Notes: generated by a model from the sequence alone, not told the origin. A stretch of 64,000 bases of DNA from Nocardia terrae (GCF_009760405.1 NZ_WRPP01000001.1:1054001-1118000); one strand, 5' to 3'. Shown: positions 36,083-44,806, numbered from the stretch's first letter. Translations and numbers: made by a program.

Positions 36083-37554
36083 AGTGCGGACTTCCCTTCC
36101 ATGCTGTCGGCGGGCGTGAGCACCCCGGAATTCAATCGCCCGCGCACCCGATACCATCCGGCCACCATGGCCGCGACCACGCCGAGGAACACCACCAAGG
36201 TGATCCGCCCGACCTCGGCGTCGAAGAACATCAGCACCACGACCGCCGCCAGGAATCCGAGGGTGAGCACATTGAGCACCGGTGCGTAGGGCAGCCGGAA
36301 CTCCGGCCGCGCGTAGTCCCCCCGCTCGGCGCGGCGCACGAAGATCCAGTGGCAGATCATGATCGACGCCCAGGTGCCGACGATGCCCAGCCCGGCCAGG
36401 TTCAACACGATCTCGAAAGCCTTCTGCGGCACCACCAGATTCAGCACCACGCCCGCGATGCCGACCACACTGGTGATCAGGATGCCGCCGTAGGGTACGC
36501 CCCGCCGGTTCATGCGTGCGGCGAAGCGCGGCGCGGTCCCCGCGACCGCCATCGATCGCAGTGTGCGCCCGGTGGCGTACAGGCCCGCATTGAGACTGGA
36601 CATGGCGGCGGTGAGCACGACCAGGTTCATGACATCGCCGGCGTGCGGAACACCGATCCTGCTCATGACGGTGACGAACGGGCTCTCCCCGGCCGAGTAG
36701 GCGGTCCACGGCAGCAGCAGCGTGAACAGCACGACCGAACCGGCGTAGAACAGCACGATCCGCCACATGATGGAGTTGACGGCCTTGGGCACCACGGCCC
36801 GCGGATTGTCGGATTCGCCCGCGGCCACGCCGATCATCTCGGTGCCGCCGAAGGCGAACACCACGCCGAGCGCGATGGTCAGCATCGGGGCCAGCCCGCG
36901 CGGGAAGATGCCGCCGTTGTCGGTGATGGTCGACAGCCCGGGCGTGTGCCCGCCGATGTCGGTGCCGGTGACGATGAATCCGATTGCCACCAGCATGAAC
37001 ACGATGATGGTGCCGACCTTGACCAGCGCGAACCAGAATTCCAGCTCACCGAAGAGCTTGACCGACACCACATTCAGCCCGACGACCACGGCCAGCGCGA
37101 TCAGCGCGAGCACCCACTGCGGCACCGGCACGAAGAACGACCAGTAGTGCACGTACAGCGCGACCGCGGTGATATCGGCGACCAGGGTCGTCGACCAGTT
37201 CAGGAAGTACAGCCAGCCCACCGAGTAGGCGCCGCGCTCACCGAGGAACTCGCGGGCGTACGACACGAACGCCCCGGACGAGGGCCGGTACATGACCAGC
37301 TCGCCGAGCGCCCGCACCACCATGAAGGTGAAGACGCCGCAGACGATGTAGACGATGGCCAGCGACGGGCCGGCCAGGGCCATGCGGCCGCTGGCGCCCA
37401 GGAACAGGCCGGTGCCGATGGATCCGCCGATGGCGATCATCCGCAGGTGCCGCTTGCGCAGGTCCTTCTGATAGCCGAGATCGCCGGCGTCGATCCGCGC
37501 TGATCCGGACGGGGCGGTGGTGTGCGCCGCGGACGGCGGTTGGTCGAGCTGCAT
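36079..37554 (-). CDS. ansP: Amino-acid permease, probable asparagine transporter
   Basis: The 491-residue APC-superfamily permease has twelve predicted membrane segments. Its N-terminal family signature is KRHLRMIAIGGSIGTGLFLG, and the TM6 region reads VFAFGGTEMIGVAAGESDNP. Sequence type is that of the AnsP/GabP group of proton-coupled amino-acid permeases; asparagine specificity is inferred from coupling to asparaginase and aspartase. It is the first gene of the cassette, with a 182-base divergent spacer to the FadR-type regulator. Confidence 0.9.
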   Translation of the reverse strand: MQLDQPPSAAHTTAPSGSARIDAGDLGYQKDLRKRHLRMIAIGGSIGTGLFLGASGRMALAGPSLAIVYIVCGVFTFMVVRALGELVMYRPSSGAFVSYAREFLGERGAYSVGWLYFLNWSTTLVADITAVALYVHYWSFFVPVPQWVLALIALAVVVGLNVVSVKLFGELEFWFALVKVGTIIVFMLVAIGFIVTGTDIGGHTPGLSTITDNGGIFPRGLAPMLTIALGVVFAFGGTEMIGVAAGESDNPRAVVPKAVNSIMWRIVLFYAGSVVLFTLLLPWTAYSAGESPFVTVMSRIGVPHAGDVMNLVVLTAAMSSLNAGLYATGRTLRSMAVAGTAPRFAARMNRRGVPYGGILITSVVGIAGVVLNLVVPQKAFEIVLNLAGLGIVGTWASIMICHWIFVRRAERGDYARPEFRLPYAPVLNVLTLGFLAAVVVLMFFDAEVGRITLVVFLGVVAAMVAGWYRVRGRLNSGVLTPADSMEGKSAL

Positions 37555-37607
37555 GGGAAACCTTCCTCGGGCCGCATCCAGCCTCCGCGAGCGAGGAATG
37601 AGCGCTC

Positions 37608-37637
37608 AGGCAGTAAGGCTGTCAGGCTGTAAGACAG
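37608..37637. promoter_or_regulatory. Candidate operator of the asparagine cassette
   Basis: Two 14-base direct repeats, AGGCAGTAAGGCTG (37608-37621) and AGGCTGTAAGACAG (37624-37637), lie 16 bases apart. The second contains the inverted repeat CTGT-AAG-ACAG. They sit in the divergent spacer 53 bases from the permease start, suitable for binding by the adjacent FCD-type regulator. Confidence 0.45.
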
Positions 37638-37736
37638 GTGAACGGTAATGGGCGTCACACTCGCTGTCAATGGCGGGATGACTCACCGGTCGCCGGTGTT
37701 TTGCGCGGCTCGAGCCGGGTCGCCCATACTGGTCGC

Positions 37737-38414
37737 GTGACTGTCGAAGAGGGACGTGTGCAGCGCATCGGCGCTACCGAAGCGGTCTTTCGTCGACTCA
37801 AGAGCCTGATCACCGGTGGTGAGTACGCCGTCGGTGACCGCATGCCCGGTGAGATCGCCCTGGCGAAGGAATTCGGCGTCAGCCGACCGGTGGTGCGTGA
37901 GGCCCTGCAGGCCTGCGCGATTCTCGGGCTCACCGAAACGCGCAGTGGCCGAGGAACTTTCGTGATTTCCGTCGAGGAGAAGCCGCAGCTGACCTTCGCC
38001 GGCATCGACGCCGGAGACCTCATCGAGGCCCGCCGCCTGGTGGAGATTCCCGCCGCCGGTTTCGCGGCCGAGCGCCACACCCCCGACCAGTTGGAGCGGC
38101 TGTTCACCCTCCTGGACAAGCTGGCCGCCACCGGCGACGCCCGGGAATGGGTCCGCTACGACGGTGAACTGCACACCGCCATCGCCGCGGCCAGCGGAAA
38201 CAAGATGCTGACCTCGATGGTCGCCGACACCCGCCGCGCCCTCGACGTGCAGTCGGAGTTCCTCAACCTGACCCAGGACCGCCGCGCCGACTCCGACCGT
38301 GAACACGAGGCGATCGTGCGCGCGATCCAGGCCCGCTCCGCCGAGGAGGCGCGCCTGGCCATGGCCGATCACCTGGAACGCGTCGCCGAGACGGTCGCCC
38401 GCATCGACGGCTGA
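37737..38414 (+). CDS. GntR/FadR (FCD) family regulator
   Basis: The 225-residue protein has an N-terminal GntR winged helix (AVFRRLKSLITGGEYAVGDRMPGEIALAKEFGVSRPVVREAL) and a C-terminal FCD all-helical domain with its conserved Asp and His residues (YDGELHTAIAAASGN). FCD proteins bind organic acids or amino acids, often with a metal. Divergent to ansP-ansA-aspA, it is the natural candidate for their control, with aspartate, asparagine or fumarate as possible effectors. GTG 37737 is chosen; the frame is open upstream. A 247-base gap without visible gene follows. Confidence 0.9.
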   Translation: MTVEEGRVQRIGATEAVFRRLKSLITGGEYAVGDRMPGEIALAKEFGVSRPVVREALQACAILGLTETRSGRGTFVISVEEKPQLTFAGIDAGDLIEARRLVEIPAAGFAAERHTPDQLERLFTLLDKLAATGDAREWVRYDGELHTAIAAASGNKMLTSMVADTRRALDVQSEFLNLTQDRRADSDREHEAIVRAIQARSAEEARLAMADHLERVAETVARIDG

Positions 38415-38661
38415 CCGCACAGCCGAAACCGTCGTCCGCATCGGTGTCCGGCACCGCCGCCGATATCGAGGACCGGATCGCTTGAATCGGCGGTGCGAAC
38501 CCGCACCTGATCCGGGTCACCCGGTAGGGCCTCGCCGCGAAGGTCGCCCGGTGTGAGCGGGTGTCCAGGTGCCGCAATCGGTACCGCGTGCCGGGGCCGG
38601 GTGAGGCCGCTCACCGGCGAGGGCGCTTGCCATGCGGCGGGATTCGGGTCAGCGTGGGGGA

Positions 38662-39585
38662 ATGAGTGAGCTGCCCGAGGATTTGGAGGCGTTGCTGGCC
38701 GAATATGGGCGGCATCTGCGGTTGGGGAGGAATCGGTCGGAGCACACGGTGCGGGCCTACGTGGGGGATGCGCGGGGACTGCTCGAGCATCTGCTGAACC
38801 GGGCCGTGGATTCCGGTGTGGGGGAGGTGGATCTGCCGTTGCTGCGATCGTGGTTGGCGGCGCAGGCGGCGCAGGGCGTGGCGCGGACCACCATGGCTCG
38901 CAGGGCCTCGTCGGCGCGGACCTTCACAGCGTGGCTGACCCACACCGGACGACTCGCCGTGGATCCGGGGCCGCGGCTGGCCTCGGCGCGGGCGCATCGG
39001 GTATTGCCCTCCGTCCTGGGCAAGGAGCAAGCGCGTGCGGCGATGGAGGCGGCGGAATCGGGCGCGGCGCAACAGGATCCGATGGCTCTGCGGGATCGGC
39101 TGATCGTGGAGATGTTGTACGCCACGGGGATTCGGGTCAGCGAGCTGTGCGGGCTGGACGTCGAGGACGTGGACCGGGAGCGGCGGCTGGTACGGGTGCT
39201 GGGCAAGGGGAACAAGGAGCGGGCGGTGCCGTTCGGCGGGCCGGCCGAGCAGGCGTTGGAGGCGTGGCTGCGGTTCGGGCGCGCCGCGCTGGCGACGCCG
39301 GAGTCGGGGCGGGCGCTGCTGCTCGGGCGGCGGGGGCGGCGGATCGACCCGCGGCAGGCCAGAACGGTTGTGCACGACGTGGTTTCCGCGATTCCCGGCG
39401 CACCGGACATCGGGCCGCACGGGCTGCGGCACACCGCGGCCACCCACCTGCTCGAGGGCGGGGCGGATCTGCGGGTGGTGCAGGAGATCCTGGGGCACGC
39501 CAGCATGGCGACCACGCAGCTGTACACGCACGTCTCGATCGACCGGCTCAAGAAGGTGCACGACCAAGCCCATCCCCGCGCCTGA
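38662..39585 (+). CDS. xerC: Tyrosine recombinase XerC
   Basis: XerC resolves chromosome dimers at dif with XerD. The 307-residue product has an N-terminal SAM-like core-binding domain and a catalytic domain with Arg in [12 protein letters not shown], Lys in [25 protein letters not shown] (H-x-x-R), and the nucleophilic Tyr in [15 protein letters not shown]. Being a housekeeping recombinase in the conserved dprA-viuB-xerC neighbourhood, it is not evidence for an integrative element. ATG 38662 is preceded by GGGGG. Confidence 0.95.
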   Translation: MSELPEDLEALLAEYGRHLRLGRNRSEHTVRAYVGDARGLLEHLLNRAVDSGVGEVDLPLLRSWLAAQAAQGVARTTMARRASSARTFTAWLTHTGRLAVDPGPRLASARAHRVLPSVLGKEQARAAMEAAESGAAQQDPMALRDRLIVEMLYATGIRVSELCGLDVEDVDRERRLVRVLGKGNKERAVPFGGPAEQALEAWLRFGRAALATPESGRALLLGRRGRRIDPRQARTVVHDVVSAIPGAPDIGPHGLRHTAATHLLEGGADLRVVQEILGHASMATTQLYTHVSIDRLKKVHDQAHPRA

Positions 39586-39586
39586 C

Positions 39587-40390
39587 ATGACCGGCCCGAG
39601 CGACCTACCCGACTCGGTCGAGCTGCTGCCCGGGGCCGCCGATTCACCGGTGGTGCTGCACGTACCGCATTCCGCGCGCACGATTCCCGCGGCCGTGCGC
39701 GCGGACCTGCTGCTCGACGATCGCGCGCTCGCCGCGGAACTCGGCGCGATCACCGACGCGCACACCGCCCGGCTGGCCGAACTCGCGGCGGACCTCGCTC
39801 CGGTGCGGCCCTGGCGATTCGTGAACCGGCTGTCCCGCCTGGTCGTCGATCCCGAACGGTTCCCGGATGAGCGCGAGGAGATGCGCGCGGTCGGCATGGG
39901 CGCGGTGTACACGGCCACCACGGACCGCGCCCCGCTGCGTGCGGCCGATTTCGATCCGGATCCCTTGCTGGACCGCTACTTCCACCCCTATGCCCGGGCC
40001 ATGACCGAGCTGGTCGCCGACCGGCTCTCGGCCGTCGGTCGCGTCGTGATCATCGACGTCCACTCCTATCCGGCCGAGCGGCTGCCCTATGAACTCCACG
40101 GCGACGGCCCCCGCCCGCCGATCTGCCTGGGCGCGGACGCCTTTCACACGCCGCCCGAACTGCTCACCCGCGCCGCCGGGGCCTTCGTGGACTTCGGCGG
40201 CATCGGCGTGAACAGCCCGTTCGCGGGAACCTATGTGCCGCTGGAGTTCTACGGGCGGGAGCCGCTGGTCTCCGCGCTCATGGTGGAGATCCGCCGCGAT
40301 CTGTACCTGGCCGAACCCGGTGGCCCGCCCGGCCCGGGAATAGATCGCCTGGCCGCGGCGCTGGCATCTCTGATCGCCGGAATCCCATGA
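39587..40390 (+). CDS. N-formylglutamate amidohydrolase family protein
   Basis: The 267-residue protein matches the N-formylglutamate deformylase/amidohydrolase family (HutG2-like): LHVPHSARTIPAAVR near residue 25, NRLSRLVVDPERF, VIIDVHSYPAERLPYE and FGGIGVNSPFAGTYVP. The likely reaction releases glutamate from N-formylglutamate, the last step of one histidine-degradation route, but no other hut gene is seen here. The ATG is one base after the xerC stop, so it is translationally linked to xerC. Confidence 0.88.
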   Translation: MTGPSDLPDSVELLPGAADSPVVLHVPHSARTIPAAVRADLLLDDRALAAELGAITDAHTARLAELAADLAPVRPWRFVNRLSRLVVDPERFPDEREEMRAVGMGAVYTATTDRAPLRAADFDPDPLLDRYFHPYARAMTELVADRLSAVGRVVIIDVHSYPAERLPYELHGDGPRPPICLGADAFHTPPELLTRAAGAFVDFGGIGVNSPFAGTYVPLEFYGREPLVSALMVEIRRDLYLAEPGGPPGPGIDRLAAALASLIAGIP

Positions 40391-40406
40391 TCAACGGCAT
40401 ATCGAT

Positions 40407-40425
40407 TTAGGTATCGACGACCTAT
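40407..40425 (+). promoter_or_regulatory. Iron-box (IdeR/DtxR) operator upstream of viuB
   Basis: TTAGGT-n7-ACCTAT matches the 19-bp DtxR/IdeR palindrome (TTAGGT-n7-ACCTAA) with one arm mismatch. It lies 52 bases before the viuB TTG start. A partial second site, TTAGGTAATCCTAA, is at 40447-40460, and an extended -10-like TGCTAGCGT lies between them. Iron-loaded IdeR would repress transcription. Confidence 0.85.
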
Positions 40426-40476
40426 CGGAATTCGTGCTAGCGTCACTTAGGTAATCCTAATTATGGAGGTGGCCTC

Positions 40477-41241
40477 TTGGCACGCGCACGCACGACGCTG
40501 GTGGTCCAGAACACGATCCGCCTGACCGATCACCTGATCCGGGTTCGGCTGGGCGGTCCCGGCTTCGCGTCCTTCCAGCCCAACGACTTCACCGACGCCT
40601 ACGTCAAGCTCGTCTTCCCGGGCGCCGACGGCGACACCGTGCGCACCTACACCGTGCGTGAGGTGGATCCGGCGGCGCAGGAGATCGCCATCGATTTCGT
40701 CTATCACGGCGACGAGGGGGTGGCCGGTCCGTGGGCCGCGGCGGCCGAGCCCGGCGACACCATCGAGCTGATGGGCCCCGGCGGCGGGTACGCGCCGCGC
40801 GCCGACGCCGACTGGCACCTGCTGGCCGGCGACGAATCCGCGCTGCCGGCCATCGCCGCCGCCTGCGCGGCCTTGCCCACCGACGCGGTCGGGCAGGTCT
40901 TCGTGGAGGTCGCCGGTCCCGCCGACGAACTCTCCTTCGCTCATCCGGAAGGCGTGGAGCTGACCTGGATTCATCGCGGCGAGGCCGCACCGGGCGAGCG
41001 GCTGGCCGCCGCCGTCCGCTCCGCCCCCTGGCACGAGGGCCGGGTACAGGTCTTCATCCACGGCGAAGCGCAGGCCGTCATGCACGACCTGCGCCCCTAC
41101 ATTCGCAAGGAACGCGGCGTCCCCGCCGAATGGGCGTCCTCGATCTCGGGCTACTGGCGGCGCGGCCGCACCGAAGAGGGCTTCCGCCGCTGGAAGTCCG
41201 AGCTCGCCGAACGCGAGAAGGCCGCCCCCGCAGGCGTTTAG
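40477..41241 (+). CDS. viuB: Siderophore-interacting protein, ferric-siderophore reductase type
   Basis: The 254-residue flavoprotein has the FAD-binding RTYTVREVDP motif and flavin loop GPGGGYAPR, then the NADPH-side GDESALPAIAA and a SIP C-terminal domain (RGVPAEWASSISGYWRRGRTEEG). SIP enzymes reduce ferric siderophores in the cytosol to release iron. The TTG start has GGAGG 7 bases upstream. It corresponds in position to viuB between dprA and xerC in mycobacteria, here after xerC. The iron box supports iron repression. Its stop overlaps the convergent monooxygenase stop by four bases. Confidence 0.92.
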   Translation: MARARTTLVVQNTIRLTDHLIRVRLGGPGFASFQPNDFTDAYVKLVFPGADGDTVRTYTVREVDPAAQEIAIDFVYHGDEGVAGPWAAAAEPGDTIELMGPGGGYAPRADADWHLLAGDESALPAIAAACAALPTDAVGQVFVEVAGPADELSFAHPEGVELTWIHRGEAAPGERLAAAVRSAPWHEGRVQVFIHGEAQAVMHDLRPYIRKERGVPAEWASSISGYWRRGRTEEGFRRWKSELAEREKAAPAGV

Positions 41242-42407
41242 GCCACGCGCTCGTCCCAGTCGATGTGATGTTCGTAGGTGCGGCGCATGGACTTGCCGCG
41301 CGCCAGGAGCGGCAACACGATCGGCAGGAACAAGCCCTGGACCACCCGCTCCACCCGGCCTGCGGCCTTGGTGCGGTTCACCTTCGCCGCCCGTTCGATG
41401 ATCTCCTCGACCCGCGGGCGTCGCAGCGTTTCGAAGCGCCGCAATGCCTCGGGGATCGGTAGATCCCGCAGGCAGCGGGCGAGCATCACGCCGTCCTCGA
41501 TCACCAGTGACGCGCCCTGTCCGGAGCTTCCGGACGGGGCGTGCGCCGCATCGCCGATGACGATCATCCGCTGGCTGTGCCAGTGCGGCAGATGCGGCAG
41601 GTAGTAGATGTCGGTCAACGGCATGAGGTCCTCGCCCGCCGCGATGAGCCGGGCGGCGGGGCCCGCGTCATCCGCGAAAAACGATGCGAGCCAATCCCGT
41701 AGATCGCCGCCGGTGAAGGTCGGGCCGACAGCCGCGGGCAGGTTGACGAACCACCACACCTCCTCGGCGGACGCCGCGGCGTAACCGAAGAAGCCGTGCT
41801 TGCCGAAGATCATGGTGACGGCATTCGGGTCGGCTCGCACCGGCACGCCGAAGGTGTAGCCGCCGCTACCGGTGACGCCGGTGTGGGTAGGTGCGGGTGC
41901 CTGCGGGTCGATGAGCCCTCGGACCGTCGAATGGATGCCGTCGCATCCGATCAGCAGATCGCCGAGGGCCGCACTGCCATCGGCGAATATCGCTTGCACC
42001 CCGGTGGCTGTCTCCCGGGCGTCCACCAGCCGCTTGTCGTATTCGAACGGAATGCCCCTGGCCGCGGCCTCATTGCGCACCGCCTCGTACAGATCCGTCC
42101 GGCGCATGGTCTGGCTGGGTGGAATGTCGTGGCGTGGTGAGCCGGTGGCGACGGTCCCGAGCTTGCGTCCGCCCGCGCTCCTGAGCACCATGCCCGGTGT
42201 GGGGAAGCCCGAGGCCAGTACCCGCTTGTCCGCCCCGATGGCGGCCAGTGCGTCGACGCCGTTGGTGGCCAGGGTCAGGAAACTGCCCAGTCCCTCGGCT
42301 CCACTCGAATGTGCTTCGTGGACAACTGCATCGATGCCCGCCTGCTGCAGCGCCATCGCGGTGACGGGCCCCGCGATGCCTCCTCCGATGATCAACGCCT
42401 TGGTCAT
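41238..42407 (-). CDS. FAD-dependent monooxygenase
   Basis: The 389-residue protein is a class A flavin hydroxylase (UbiH/PHBH-like): dinucleotide motif ALIIGGGIAGPVTAMAL at the N-terminus, GCDGIHSTVR in the middle, and GDAAHAPSGSSGQGAS near 290. It hydroxylates a small aromatic or polyketide-like substrate with NAD(P)H; the substrate is not evident. ATG 42407 is used; a TTG at 42419 is possible. It is divergent to a MarR gene, with a perfect palindrome between. Confidence 0.88.
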   Translation of the reverse strand: MTKALIIGGGIAGPVTAMALQQAGIDAVVHEAHSSGAEGLGSFLTLATNGVDALAAIGADKRVLASGFPTPGMVLRSAGGRKLGTVATGSPRHDIPPSQTMRRTDLYEAVRNEAAARGIPFEYDKRLVDARETATGVQAIFADGSAALGDLLIGCDGIHSTVRGLIDPQAPAPTHTGVTGSGGYTFGVPVRADPNAVTMIFGKHGFFGYAAASAEEVWWFVNLPAAVGPTFTGGDLRDWLASFFADDAGPAARLIAAGEDLMPLTDIYYLPHLPHWHSQRMIVIGDAAHAPSGSSGQGASLVIEDGVMLARCLRDLPIPEALRRFETLRRPRVEEIIERAAKVNRTKAAGRVERVVQGLFLPIVLPLLARGKSMRRTYEHHIDWDERVA

Positions 42408-42423
42408 GATCGATCCCAACTAG

Positions 42424-42437
42424 TTCAATCAATTGAA
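42424..42437. promoter_or_regulatory. MarR-type palindromic operator
   Basis: TTCAAT-CA-ATTGAA is a perfect 14-bp inverted repeat in an AT-rich island between the monooxygenase and MarR starts. It overlaps the likely promoter or ribosome region of the monooxygenase and lies 55 bases before the marR start. MarR proteins typically bind such TTCAA/TTGAA palindromes. Confidence 0.75.
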
Positions 42438-42492
42438 TGAAATTAATAGTACGCTCGGCGGCAATGCTCGTGCACCCTTGGAAAGGTCTCGA

Positions 42493-42954
42493 ATGTCCAC
42501 AGCCCGAGACGATTTGATCGCCCAGGTGATGGCCGCGGGCCGGGCCATGAGTACCGCCGCGGTCATGCACCACGCGGCGGTCGCCGAACACCTCGGCCTG
42601 TCCGCCGTCGAAGAGAAGACCCTGGAGTTGTTGCAGCGCACCGGCCCGCTCACCGCGGGCGAGCTGGCCCGCCGCTCCGGCCTGGCCCCCAACACCACCA
42701 CGTATCTACTGGATCGCCTGGCGCAGAAGGGTTTCGTGCGCCGCGCCAAACACCCGGACGACGGCCGCAAGGTCCTCGTCGAGGTGAACGAGCACCACAT
42801 GGTCGGCGGCGCTCGCTTCTTCGTCGAATTCGCGCGGCAGACAGAGCAATTGCTCGCCGGTTACACCGACGAGCAACTCCGCACCATCCTCGATTTCTCG
42901 CTCCGCATCACCGAGATCAACCACGAGGCCACCGCCCGACTCGCCGCCGATTGA
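42493..42954 (+). CDS. MarR-family transcriptional regulator
   Basis: The 153-residue winged-helix protein (MSTARDDLIAQVMAAGRAMS, then GPLTAGELARRSGLAPNTTTYLLDRLAQKGFVRR and HPDDGRKVLVEV) is a MarR-type dimer that usually releases DNA on binding a phenolic ligand. ATG 42493 has GGAAAGG upstream. Divergent to the flavin monooxygenase, which it probably represses through the shared palindrome, with the enzyme substrate as candidate inducer. Confidence 0.9.
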   Translation: MSTARDDLIAQVMAAGRAMSTAAVMHHAAVAEHLGLSAVEEKTLELLQRTGPLTAGELARRSGLAPNTTTYLLDRLAQKGFVRRAKHPDDGRKVLVEVNEHHMVGGARFFVEFARQTEQLLAGYTDEQLRTILDFSLRITEINHEATARLAAD

Positions 42955-43003
42955 CTGCGAAAAATACTCGACGCGACCGGTTTGCCGCCGTACGGTCCCG
43001 ATC

Positions 43004-43369
43004 ATGACCGCCGAGACCAGCCCCCTTCGCGACCGCCTGCGCACCGCTCTCCCCGCCGCGATGAAGGCCCGCGACCGTGCAGCCACCGCTGCCCTCCGCT
43101 CGGCCCTTGCCGCGATCGACAATGCCGAGGCGGTGGACGGCTCCGAAATCCGCGCCGGGGCCATCGAAAACAGTGCGGTCGGTCTGGGTACCGCCGAGGT
43201 CGCGCGCCGCGAGCTCACCGAGGCCGACGTCGCGGCCATCGTCCGTGCCGAAATCGATGATCGCCTCACCGCCGCAAAGGAATACGAGACCCTCCCCGGC
43301 GGATTCGACCGCGCCGCCGCCCTCCGCGCCGAAGCCGCCGCCCTCACCACCCATCTCACCGGCAACTGA
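43004..43369 (+). CDS. YqeY/GatB-like domain protein
   Basis: The 121-residue protein has the YqeY (Asn/Gln amidotransferase-like) pattern: LRDRLRTALPAAMKARDRAATAALRSALAAIDNAE, ELTEADVAAIVRAEIDDRLTAAKEYE. The domain resembles the tRNA-binding tail of GatB and is often a stand-alone protein of unknown function. It follows marR by 49 bases in the same direction. Confidence 0.85.
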   Translation: MTAETSPLRDRLRTALPAAMKARDRAATAALRSALAAIDNAEAVDGSEIRAGAIENSAVGLGTAEVARRELTEADVAAIVRAEIDDRLTAAKEYETLPGGFDRAAALRAEAAALTTHLTGN

Positions 43370-43434
43370 CAATGCCGGCTACGACCCGCGTCGTGATCGA
43401 GGTTCGCTCGGCGTGCCGGGTGGGAGCACCGGAG

Positions 43435-44304
43435 TCACGCCGTAGCGATGGGGGAGAGGTGGAATCGTTCGGCGAATTCCGACATCTGGTCGTGTTGCTG
43501 GGCGGGGTCGGCACCGGCGAAGCCGACCACGAGCCGGTTCACCCCGTGGTCGGCGAGATTCTCGACGTCTTCGAGGGACATCCCGGCTGATCCCCAACGG
43601 GTGTACTCGATTTCGGCCGGATCGCGGCCCGCCTCGACGGCTGTCTTGCGGGCCAGTTCGATCTGGCGGTCACGTTCGTCCTCGGTCAGCCTGCCACCGG
43701 CGAAGTAGCCGTCACCGCGGCGTCCGGTCCGCACTGCCGCCGCTGCGCTGGAGCCACCGATATGGATTGGCAGCGTGGGTGTTTCGTGCGGTTTGGGATA
43801 GCTGCACAGGTCGTCGAAGTCGAAGAACTCGCCGTGGTAGCCGACGCCCTCCGGGCCGCCCTCCCACAGCAGGCGCAGTACATCGATGGCCTCATCGGTT
43901 CGGCGACCCCGGCTGCGGAAATCCACCCCCATCGCGTGGGCTTCCTTGGGCAGAGCGCCGAGGCCGACGGTGAGCAGCCGCATTCGGCCGCGGGACAGGA
44001 TGTCGATGGTGGCCAGTCGCTTGGCCAGGACCACGGGATGCCGATACGGCAGGAGCAGTACGCCGGTTCCGAGTAGAAGCTTGTGCGTGGTCGCGGCGAC
44101 GAAGCCCAGGCAATCCAGCGGATCCAGATACGGCAGCGTCGGCGGCAGCGGGCCCGCGCCGTAGTCGGCGCCGGGATACAGCGCGATGTGGTCCTGAACG
44201 TAGAGCGCTTCGAACCCCAGGTTTTCCGCGTGCTGGGCGAACGCTACGAGGCGATCGGGATCGGTGCCGTTGAACGCCGTGCCGTAGCTGACCGCGAACC
44301 GCAT
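43435..44304 (-). CDS. LLM-class (F420-dependent type) oxidoreductase
   Basis: The 289-residue luciferase-like monooxygenase fold protein begins MRFAVSYGTAFNGTDPDRLV and contains FEALYVQDHI, HKLLLGTGVLLLPYRHPVVLAKRLATIDILSRGR, TPTLPIHIGGSS and a C-terminal NRLVVGFAG. The sequence type is the F420-dependent subgroup common in mycolata, so F420 is the likely cofactor; the substrate is unknown. A related gene (Rv2893) is in the corresponding M. tuberculosis region. Confidence 0.87.
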   Translation of the reverse strand: MRFAVSYGTAFNGTDPDRLVAFAQHAENLGFEALYVQDHIALYPGADYGAGPLPPTLPYLDPLDCLGFVAATTHKLLLGTGVLLLPYRHPVVLAKRLATIDILSRGRMRLLTVGLGALPKEAHAMGVDFRSRGRRTDEAIDVLRLLWEGGPEGVGYHGEFFDFDDLCSYPKPHETPTLPIHIGGSSAAAAVRTGRRGDGYFAGGRLTEDERDRQIELARKTAVEAGRDPAEIEYTRWGSAGMSLEDVENLADHGVNRLVVGFAGADPAQQHDQMSEFAERFHLSPIATA

Positions 44305-44372
44305 GACATATGCCTTCCTGGTACTGAGGGGAGTCGGTCATCGCCACAAGGGCTCGACCGTGACCAGCAGTT

Positions 44373-44750
44373 CTAGAGGGAGAACTCGCATTTCGGGGGT
44401 GTGTCGGCCACGGCGCGGATTCGCGCGCTCAGCTGTTGCCGCGCGGTCGAGAGCTTGTCGATCGCTTCGTCGATCTCGGCGAGTTTGGCCTGCAAGGACT
44501 CCACGGATTCGGGGCATTCGTCGCCGGACCGGTGGCCGCTGCGCAGACAGGTGACGAACGGACGGGCATCGACCAGGTCGAAACCCAACTCCAGCAATGC
44601 CCGGATCTTCCGTACGATCTCGAGCTCTTGCTCATCGAAGACGCGGTAACCGTTGGCCGATCGCCCGGGCCGGACAAGCCCGTGTTGCTCGTAGTAGCGA
44701 ATCGTCCGCGTGCTCGTACCGGCGCGCTCGGCCAGCTCTCCGATGCGCAT
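44373..44750 (-). CDS. MerR-family transcriptional regulator
   Basis: The 125-residue protein has the MerR helix-turn-helix (MRIGELAERAGTSTRTIRYYEQHGLVRPGRSANGYR), a dimerisation helix, and three cysteines (VTCLRSGHRSGDEC and a C-terminal PPKCEFSL). The cysteines could bind metal or sense redox state, but they do not match CueR or SoxR. ATG 44750 is preferred; it lies 36 bases from a perfect MerR-type palindrome that includes a TTGAC -35 box. It is upstream of the LLM oxidoreductase in the same direction (68-base gap), a plausible target. Confidence 0.9.
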   Translation of the reverse strand: MRIGELAERAGTSTRTIRYYEQHGLVRPGRSANGYRVFDEQELEIVRKIRALLELGFDLVDARPFVTCLRSGHRSGDECPESVESLQAKLAEIDEAIDKLSTARQQLSARIRAVADTPPKCEFSL

Positions 44751-44786
44751 GGGATCTCCTCTCGGGACTGCTGCGGCCAGGCTAAA

Positions 44787-44806
44787 CCTTGACGCCGACG
44801 TCAAGG
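44787..44806 (-). promoter_or_regulatory. MerR-type operator overlapping a -35 box
   Basis: CCTTGACG-CCGA-CGTCAAGG is a perfect 8-bp-arm palindrome, typical of MerR-family sites that sit in a long spacer promoter. On the minus strand its TTGACG may be the -35 box of the merR gene itself; a good -10 at 19 bp is not obvious. Confidence 0.7.

Noticed and set aside
38662..39585. Tyrosine recombinase as sign of a mobile element
   Set aside because: It is the housekeeping XerC by motifs and neighbourhood; no flanking att repeats or phage genes.
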